Source of the DNA: Stomatobaculum longum
GTDB lineage: Bacteria; Bacillota; Clostridia; Lachnospirales; Lachnospiraceae
DNA: 19,448 bases
Direction: 5' to 3'
Assembly: GCA_905370385.1 (NCBI GenBank)
Contig: CAJPKN010000020.1
Location: 1-19,448 of the forward strand
The notes below the pieces were generated by a model. It worked only from the letters and a program-made list of their open reading frames with translations. It was not told where the DNA came from and searched no databases. Shown here piece after piece: positions 14,564-19,448 of this stretch (position 1 is its first letter; every line of letters starts with the position of its first letter). The position numbers and the translations under genes were made by a program.

Positions 14564-15798
14564 AAAACCTCATCGTTAGCAGCACTCTGCCCGGCAAGAA
14601 GACCGCTCGCAAAGCACCAGTGAAGATTATAACCGCCGCAGGGGCCCGTCACATTGAGAATTTCCCCGGCAAAATAAAGCCCTGTCATTCGTTTTGCTCC
14701 GAGTGTATTCGGATTTAGTTCCCGCAAGGAGATTCCGCCTGCCGAAACCTGCGCTTTATCGTAAGCCGCAAGTCCCTGAATCGGAAAGCGCGCTGCCGTA
14801 AGCTGTTCGGCGATTGCCGCGAGTTCCGTTTTCCGAAGGCTCGTCGGCGACATGCCCGCAGAGAGACCTGCGCGCCGCAAAAGAGCAAGCCAGAGATTCT
14901 TCGGCACAAGACCGTTTCCGTAGGCTTCAAGAGTCGTCGCAAAGGGCTGCACACTGCGCTTCGCAAAGAAAGTAAGATCCGCTTTCAAATCCGGCAGGAA
15001 ATTCAGCATAAGTTCTGCCCTCTGCTTATGTTGCAAAGCCCGTCCGGCAGGCAGAGAAAGCTGGAAGACGGAAATCCCGGAAAAGCCCTCCTTTGTGAGC
15101 TGGAGCTCTCCGTTCTCTTCCGCCACCTTCTTTCCGTCCACCCATAGGCTTAAGGCAGCAGGTACCCGTACCCCCTGAGAGGCACGGAAAAAGGCATTCT
15201 CTCGATCTGCGGAACGAAGCGGGCAGAGCGCCGGGCGAAGCGGCTGCAACTTGAGTCCCAGCCTTGCAACAAGCTCCGCACCGCTGCCGTCGGATCCCGT
15301 CCTTGGGAGCGCCGCACCGCCGAGTGCAGCCACCACGCGGTCCGCGCGGAATTCGGCCTTTTCCGTTTTCACCGCAAAACCGCCCTTTTGATTCTGTCGG
15401 CTTCCCAGAATGCGAGCCTCCGTCACTATCTTCACCCCGAGCCGTTCCAGTTCCGTGCGGAGCGCATTCAGTACGGCGGCCGCCTGTTCGGCGTGCGGAT
15501 AAATCCAAGTGCCGTGCTTCGTAAGGGGAGGAACCCCGAGTTCTTCCATAAAGCGTATTATGGCCTCCGGCGGAAATTGTTTCAGAACTTCTTCTATCAG
15601 CGCAGGCGCATCACAGTCGTAACGCTCGGTCCGGAGATCCAGATTCGTAAAATTGCATTTGCCGTTTCCCGTTAGCAGGAGCTTTTTGCCGATGCGGTCA
15701 TTTCGCTCGATCAACGTAACCGCCGCGCCGCCTCTTGCCGCTGCGATTGCGGCCGCCATGCCTGCCGGGCCGCCGCCGAGCACCAGAACATTCATCAT
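14560..15798 (-). CDS. YhiN/HI0933 family flavoprotein (putative NAD(P)/FAD-dependent oxidoreductase)
   Basis: 412-residue flavoprotein of the HI0933/YhiN family, whose substrate is not known. Seen: N-terminal FAD-binding GGGPAGMAAAIAAARGG from residue 8, the phosphate/ribose Glu at 31 (LIERNDRIGKK), the family hallmark LLLTGNGKCNFTN at about 40-52, AALGGAALPRTGSDGSG in the middle, and the C-terminal YFAGEILNVTGPCGGYNLHWCFASG, typical of the end of these proteins. The start is ATG at 15798, or 15795 immediately after, with GGAG five and eight bases upstream. The frame is open upstream to 15897, but that part overlaps the flippase gene and is not family-like. It begins 16 bases after the flippase stop and overlaps the next gene by four. 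Confidence 0.9.
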   Translation of the reverse strand: MMNVLVLGGGPAGMAAAIAAARGGAAVTLIERNDRIGKKLLLTGNGKCNFTNLDLRTERYDCDAPALIEEVLKQFPPEAIIRFMEELGVPPLTKHGTWIYPHAEQAAAVLNALRTELERLGVKIVTEARILGSRQNQKGGFAVKTEKAEFRADRVVAALGGAALPRTGSDGSGAELVARLGLKLQPLRPALCPLRSADRENAFFRASQGVRVPAALSLWVDGKKVAEENGELQLTKEGFSGISVFQLSLPAGRALQHKQRAELMLNFLPDLKADLTFFAKRSVQPFATTLEAYGNGLVPKNLWLALLRRAGLSAGMSPTSLRKTELAAIAEQLTAARFPIQGLAAYDKAQVSAGGISLRELNPNTLGAKRMTGLYFAGEILNVTGPCGGYNLHWCFASGLLAGQSAANDEVL

Positions 15799-15814
15799 CC
15801 GTTCTCCGTCATTC

Positions 15815-17479
15815 TCAAAGTAAATGCAGGCGCTTTGCAAGGCGGCAGAGGCTCGCTCCCTTCGGGAAACGCAGCAATTCTTCCTCGCGTATCGCACCGG
15901 TCAGCAGAAGCAGGGAGCCGTAAACCGCCACCGCCAGAAGCATAGGCAGCAAGGTATAGAACACAACCCGGCCCGTAAGCCGCTTTAAAGCGATTTTGGC
16001 ACCTGCGGTCGCAAGTCCCATGAGCAGCGCGCAGAAACCCGGCAAAAGAAAGCTGCGTCCGATCTCCTGTCGATACTTTAAGAGACGTTTGAGACTCCCG
16101 GCGTTCAGAATACACATGCTGACCGCAAACACCATATCCGCAATCACAATACTGACGATGCCGAGTTCAAAGATGCGGAGCAGGGTCTCCAACACCAACA
16201 CGTGAATACCGAGCGAAAGCGCCGCATGTGCAACCGGAACCTTCATGTGGTTGGTTCCTTGCAGAATCGCATTGCTCACCGTGGAGAGCGAATAAAAGAC
16301 CACGCTCGCACAACCGAGATGCATAATATGAACTGCAAGCTCGCTCTTTCCGAAGAGCAGAGGAATCAAAGGATCCGCCATAACCCCGAGCCCGACGGCC
16401 GAAGGAATCGCAACAATCATCGAAAAGCGAATAGCAAGCGCAATATTCTTCCGCACTTCTTTTTTCTGATTTGCGCCGACCGCACGACTGAGCGCAGGCA
16501 CCAGGGCCGAACCGAGGGAGTTTGCAATCATGATCGGTACATTGAGAAGAAGCTTATACTTACCGGTATAGACACCGTACTGCTTCGCGATTTCTCCTTG
16601 TTTCCCGAGATCAAACATGGCCTGTCCGAACAGCGCATTGTCGAGGATGCCGCTCACATTGTAAATTGCCGTCGAGAGTATGACAGGGACCACGGTGAGC
16701 ACCAGGAGTTCCGTAATTTCTTCATAACTCTCCGCAGGGTGTTCGCAATCTCGGCGCGCTTTTCGAAGCCTTGAACGCCGTGTCATCAGGAAAAGCAGCA
16801 TGAAAATCAAAAGGGCGGAGGCAGCTCCGACACCGGTTCCTATGGTGCCGCCCATTGCCCCGAACGCGCGGGAAAGAGCTTCGTTTTTTCCCTGCCGCAC
16901 CGCCCACTTCATCAGGAAAAAGGCTGCGCCCACGCTGACGCCCGCATTTAGAATCTGCTCGACAATCTGGGAGATTGCGGTCGGCACCATGGTTGACTGC
17001 CCCTGCCAGTACCCGCGGCATACGCCGAGGTAGGACACAATCCAGACGGTCGGAGCCAAGGCACGGAGCGGGTACGCGGCTTCCGGCGTATGGAGAAACG
17101 AAGCCGCAAGCCAGTCTGCACCGAAAAAGATTGCGGTAAAGCCGATGCCGCCCACCACGGTCGCATAGAGCAGCGCAGCGTGAAGGATGCGTTCCGCATT
17201 GCGATAGTTTTTTGCACCGACACGTGCGGATATCAGTTTGGACACCGCAAGCGGCAGGCTGTAAGACGAAAGCAAAAGCACAATGGCATAGATATTAAAC
17301 GCTGCCGCATAATAGCCGTTGCCCTCATCGCCTATGATGCGTGTAAGCGGCATGCGGTATACCAAGCCGATTAAACTTGAAATGACGCCGGATGCGGCAT
17401 AAATGGAACCCTGCGCCAAAAAGCCGCCGGATTTCGGTTTCTTACTTCGGGGAGCGAAATTCTCTCTTCTCTCTTCCAT
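15815..17479 (-). CDS. MOP-superfamily lipid flippase (SpoVB/YtgP/MurJ-like polysaccharide transporter)
   Basis: Integral membrane protein of 554 residues, predicted to flip lipid-linked cell-wall or polysaccharide precursors (lipid II for B. subtilis YtgP/MurJ). Seen: a basic, soluble N-terminus of about 20 residues, then about 13-14 hydrophobic segments. GSIYAASGVISSLIGLVYRMPLTRIIGDEGNGYY is the characteristic first-repeat sequence of the SpoVB/YtgP group, and RGYWQGQSTMVPTAISQIVEQ is its second hallmark. PALSRAVGANQKKEVRKNI marks the second half. A SpoVB role (spore cortex) and a MurJ role (general wall) cannot be told apart from sequence alone. ATG at 17479 has only a weak GAAGAG site and starts eight bases after the ybeY stop, so coupling to ybeY translation is likely. 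Confidence 0.9.
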   Translation of the reverse strand: MEERRENFAPRSKKPKSGGFLAQGSIYAASGVISSLIGLVYRMPLTRIIGDEGNGYYAAAFNIYAIVLLLSSYSLPLAVSKLISARVGAKNYRNAERILHAALLYATVVGGIGFTAIFFGADWLAASFLHTPEAAYPLRALAPTVWIVSYLGVCRGYWQGQSTMVPTAISQIVEQILNAGVSVGAAFFLMKWAVRQGKNEALSRAFGAMGGTIGTGVGAASALLIFMLLFLMTRRSRLRKARRDCEHPAESYEEITELLVLTVVPVILSTAIYNVSGILDNALFGQAMFDLGKQGEIAKQYGVYTGKYKLLLNVPIMIANSLGSALVPALSRAVGANQKKEVRKNIALAIRFSMIVAIPSAVGLGVMADPLIPLLFGKSELAVHIMHLGCASVVFYSLSTVSNAILQGTNHMKVPVAHAALSLGIHVLVLETLLRIFELGIVSIVIADMVFAVSMCILNAGSLKRLLKYRQEIGRSFLLPGFCALLMGLATAGAKIALKRLTGRVVFYTLLPMLLAVAVYGSLLLLTGAIREEELLRFPKGASLCRLAKRLHLL

Positions 17480-17487
17480 ACAGCTCT

Positions 17488-17979
17488 TCAGCGCCGATAG
17501 CCGAGCGCGTCGAGTATCTCTCTCTGCCGCGCCTCCATGCCCATGCGCTCCTCTTCCTCCATGTGGTCATAGCCCATCAGGTGCAACATGCTGTGCGCAA
17601 TCAAAAATGCAAGTTCACGGGTCTCGCTGTGCCCGTATTCCGCCGCCTGTGTCTTGACGCGGCGTACGTTAATCACGATGTCGCCGAGCGGCACCTCTCC
17701 CGTGTCCGGGTTGATGTCCTCTTCGCCGATTTCCTCCGGAAACACGGCGGGGGCTTCAAACTCGAGCATGGGGAACGAAAGCACATCCGTCTCGCGGTCT
17801 ATCTCGCGGTAATCGCGGTTCAGCTCCCGTATCTCCTCTTCATCCACAAAACTCAGGGATACCTCGGCCTCGAAGGGGCAGTTCTCCGCCGTAAGGCAGG
17901 CATTTACCACCTTCTCCGCAATCTCCTCATAGGGAAGTTCCAGGCTCTCTTCCGCCTCATAGCAGATCTCAAGGCTCAT
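17488..17979 (-). CDS. ybeY: Endoribonuclease YbeY
   Basis: Metal-dependent endoribonuclease needed for 16S rRNA 3'-end maturation and ribosome quality control. 163 residues, normal for Clostridia. The zinc-binding motif HSMLHLMGYDH gives His129, His133 and His139 (HxxxHxxxxxH). Also seen are VSLSFVDEEEIRELNRDYREIDRETDVLSFP and the GEVPLGDIVIN strand, both standard for the family. An acidic insert lies between these (about residues 71-95). ATG at 17979 overlaps the phoH stop as ATGA, with GAGGTGAT about six bases upstream. The phoH-ybeY pair is widely conserved. Confidence 0.97.
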   Translation of the reverse strand: MSLEICYEAEESLELPYEEIAEKVVNACLTAENCPFEAEVSLSFVDEEEIRELNRDYREIDRETDVLSFPMLEFEAPAVFPEEIGEEDINPDTGEVPLGDIVINVRRVKTQAAEYGHSETRELAFLIAHSMLHLMGYDHMEEEERMGMEARQREILDALGYRR

Positions 17980-19016
17980 CGCTTATCACCTCGCTCACTT
18001 CCTTTTCCTCTGCCCTTAGCGTCCTTGCGCCAAGCATTGCGGCGCTTTTTCTCGGCGCTCTCCTTTTCCTCATACTTCTCGTAAGCATCCACGATCTGTT
18101 GCACCAGGGGGTGGCGCACCACATCGCGGCTCGTGAGGCGACAAAAGCCGATTTCCTCTATGCCCGAAAGGACGCGGGAAGCCGTGTCGAGGCCAGAAAT
18201 CGCATCCGCCGGCAAGTCCTTTTGCGTGAGGTCACCCGTAATAATGGCCTTCGAACCGAAGCCGATACGGGTCAAGAACATCTTCATCTGCGACGGCGTT
18301 GTATTTTGCGCCTCATCGAGGATGATGTAGGCGTTGTCTAAGGTGCGGCCGCGCATATAGGCGAGCGGTGCCACCTCAATAAGCCCCTTCTCTGCGTTGT
18401 GCAGATAGCTCTCCGGCCCCATAATTTGATAAAGGGCATCGTAGAGCGGGCGCAGATAGGGATCGATTTTACTCTGCAAATCGCCGGGAAGAAAGCCGAG
18501 CTTCTCACCCGCTTCCATCGCGGGACGCGTGAGAATAATGCGCTCGCAGTCTCCGTCTCGGAAGGCGCGTATCGCCATGGCCATCGCGAGATAGGTTTTT
18601 CCGGTACCTGCCGGGCCTATGCCGAAGGTAATCATGCGCTTCCGTATGCTGTCCACATATTCCTTTTGTCCGAGGGTCTTCGGCTTCACCGGCCGACCGG
18701 AGGCCGTGCGGCAGATGAGCTCCCGGTCGATTTCGAGTATCTTCTCCTCGCCCTCCGAAAACGCGAGGGAGAGCGCGTAGTTGACCGTCTGCTCCGAGAC
18801 TGTCTCGCCGCGCCGCGCGAGCGCAACCAGATTCTCGAAGACGGAAATGGCCTTTTTGACCTTTCCCTCCTCGCCCATAACCTTGACACTGCCGTCACGC
18901 TCTATCATCGTGACCTGCAGGGTGCGCTCAATCTTGTGAAGGTTGACATCCATGAACCCGCAGACATTTTTCTCTAACTCTGCAGGGATATCAATTGTCT
19001 GCTCTGTGCTTCCCAT
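17976..19016 (-). CDS. phoH: PhoH-like ATPase (YbeZ family)
   Basis: Cytoplasmic P-loop ATPase, thought to be an RNA-associated ATPase or helicase working with YbeY. 346 residues. Seen: an N-terminal RNA-binding-like domain of about 110 residues, Walker A GPAGTGKT at 134-141, LTRPAMEAGEKLGFLPGD near 162-179, Walker B YIILDEAQNTTPSQMKMFLTR with Asp234 and Glu235, then GFGSKAIITGDLTQKDLP. The last 35 residues form a highly charged Lys/Arg/Glu tail (EKYEEKESAEKKRRNAWRKDAKGRGKG), longer than the core domain needs and possibly RNA-binding. ATG at 19016 has GGGAG five bases upstream. There is no promoter between it and the hairpin after rpsU, so its transcript probably comes from the rpsU promoter. 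Confidence 0.96.
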   Translation of the reverse strand: MGSTEQTIDIPAELEKNVCGFMDVNLHKIERTLQVTMIERDGSVKVMGEEGKVKKAISVFENLVALARRGETVSEQTVNYALSLAFSEGEEKILEIDRELICRTASGRPVKPKTLGQKEYVDSIRKRMITFGIGPAGTGKTYLAMAMAIRAFRDGDCERIILTRPAMEAGEKLGFLPGDLQSKIDPYLRPLYDALYQIMGPESYLHNAEKGLIEVAPLAYMRGRTLDNAYIILDEAQNTTPSQMKMFLTRIGFGSKAIITGDLTQKDLPADAISGLDTASRVLSGIEEIGFCRLTSRDVVRHPLVQQIVDAYEKYEEKESAEKKRRNAWRKDAKGRGKGSERGDKR

Positions 19017-19038
19017 CTTAACTCCCTCATACGTGCAA

Positions 19039-19067
19039 GACGCCCGGTCTCGTTGAGACCGGGCGTC
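19039..19067 (-). terminator. Strong hairpin after rpsU, probable partial terminator/attenuator before phoH
   Basis: A perfect 13-bp GC-rich stem (GACGCCCGGTCTC / GAGACCGGGCGTC) with a three-base loop, ten bases past the rpsU stop. On the minus strand it is followed by TTGCACGT, so the T-tract is poor. It could work as a weak terminator or as a 3'-end stabiliser for rpsU mRNA. phoH starts 22 bases further on with no visible promoter, so read-through is expected. Confidence 0.7.
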
Positions 19068-19076
19068 AATTATGCA

Positions 19077-19253
19077 TTAGTTGAATTTACGCTTTCTTGC
19101 AGCCTCGGACTTCTTCTTGCGTCTGACGCTGGGCTTCTCGTAATGCTCTCTCTTGCGAATTTCCTGCTGAATGCCTGCCTTCGCACAGTTTCTCTTGAAA
19201 CGTCTCAGTGCGCTGTCCAAGCTTTCATTTTCTTTCACAATCACGTTTGACAT
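19077..19253 (-). CDS. rpsU: Ribosomal protein S21 (bS21)
   Basis: Small, basic 30S subunit protein near the anti-Shine-Dalgarno region, involved in initiation. 58 residues, the full family length: [20 protein letters not shown] at the start and an Arg/Lys-rich end ([18 protein letters not shown]). ATG at 19253 is the conserved start. The open frame continues upstream to about 19370, but it crosses the promoter and is not S21-like. A GGGAGGGAGG site lies about 12 bases before the ATG. It is the first gene of the rpsU-phoH-ybeY block. Confidence 0.98.
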   Translation of the reverse strand: MSNVIVKENESLDSALRRFKRNCAKAGIQQEIRKREHYEKPSVRRKKKSEAARKRKFN

Positions 19254-19299
19254 GAAACGGCCTAACCTCCCTCCCGGTTGTGAAATTGAAATCCTGTTT

Positions 19300-19327
19300 A
19301 GTATACCACAATTTCCGACTGCGTCAA
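19300..19327 (-). promoter_or_regulatory. Strong promoter for rpsU
   Basis: Minus strand: -35 TTGACG (19322-19327), 16-base spacer, -10 TATACT (19300-19305) preceded by TGTGG, a TRTGn extension. Predicted start is near 19293, leaving a leader of about 40 bases that contains the ribosome-binding site GGGAGGGAGG. Confidence 0.85.
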
Positions 19328-19400
19328 GTGTATTTTCGGGCATTCTTTCCGCCTTCCCGGCGCTAACCATTTACACTTCGCATTCTGCTTTCTGCGGCAG

Positions 19401-19423
19401 TTGCTTGCTTTGGAAGCAGGCAA
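19401..19423. repeat. Second inverted repeat next to the terminator
   Basis: TTGCTTGCTT and AAGCAGGCAA form a ten-pair stem (one G-T/G-U position on one strand) around three bases. It directly follows the T-run of the terminator at the right edge, so the two hairpins are in tandem. It may be a back-up terminator, but it lacks its own T-run on either strand. Confidence 0.45.
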
Positions 19424-19448
19424 AAAGGGACTGTGCACTCGCACAGTC
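19422..19448 (-). terminator. Rho-independent terminator of a gene to the right of the window
   Basis: The last 20 bases form a perfect 8-bp stem, GACTGTGC / GCACAGTC, with a four-base loop. On the minus strand it is followed by CC and five Ts. The stem may extend beyond the edge. It separates the rpsU promoter from whatever lies upstream; 19328-19421 shows no gene. Confidence 0.7.

Noticed and set aside
15799..15897. 33-codon extension of the YhiN-like gene
   Set aside because: It overlaps the flippase coding end and precedes the GGAG-supported ATG. The FAD motif normally starts a few residues from the N-terminus.
19254..19370. 39-codon extension of rpsU
   Set aside because: It crosses the rpsU promoter and leader. 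S21 begins at the conserved ATG at 19253.

Overview
The window is ordinary bacterial chromosome with every recognisable gene on the minus strand. It holds 14 genes: one runs off the left edge and 13 are complete. GC content is in the mid-fifties by eye. The gene families, their order, strong Shine-Dalgarno sites, TRTGn-extended -10 promoters and frequent GTG/TTG starts suggest a Firmicute of the class Clostridia, probably a GC-rich Lachnospiraceae. That placement is inference. I see no insertion sequence, prophage, CRISPR array, tRNA or rRNA.

In the direction of transcription (right to left) there are three blocks. Block A (19253 to 12531) is rpsU, phoH, ybeY, a MurJ/SpoVB-type lipid flippase, a YhiN/HI0933 flavoprotein, a small protein resembling the DUF3783 family, and a COG2509-type FAD-dependent dehydrogenase. 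It starts at a strong promoter before rpsU. A strong hairpin after rpsU probably lowers expression of the rest. Block B (12447 to 4222) is miaB, mutS, mutL, miaA and a PLP enzyme of the methionine gamma-lyase/'aluminium resistance' family. It starts at a promoter containing two palindromes. Block C (4161 to below 1) is radC, mreC, mreD and mrdA (PBP2), started by an extended -10 promoter just past the stop of block B.

Within blocks the genes are packed tightly. Most junctions overlap by 1 to 8 bases or are separated by 16 bases or fewer, which points to translational coupling. Block B joins DNA mismatch repair (MutS, MutL with an intact endonuclease motif) to the two enzymes that build ms2i6A37 in tRNA. 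Block C is a cell-elongation module, and the flippase in block A also belongs to envelope synthesis. PhoH, YbeY and S21 concern RNA and the ribosome.

I found no clear undescribed system. The points most worth checking are: mreB is missing from its usual place between radC and mreC; PBP2 has a long insert before its catalytic domain; MreC has a 145-residue Thr/Ala/Arg/Glu-rich tail with 15-bp tandem repeats; a strong hairpin sits between rpsU and phoH; paired palindromes sit at the miaB promoter; and a small uncharacterised protein lies between two flavoprotein genes.
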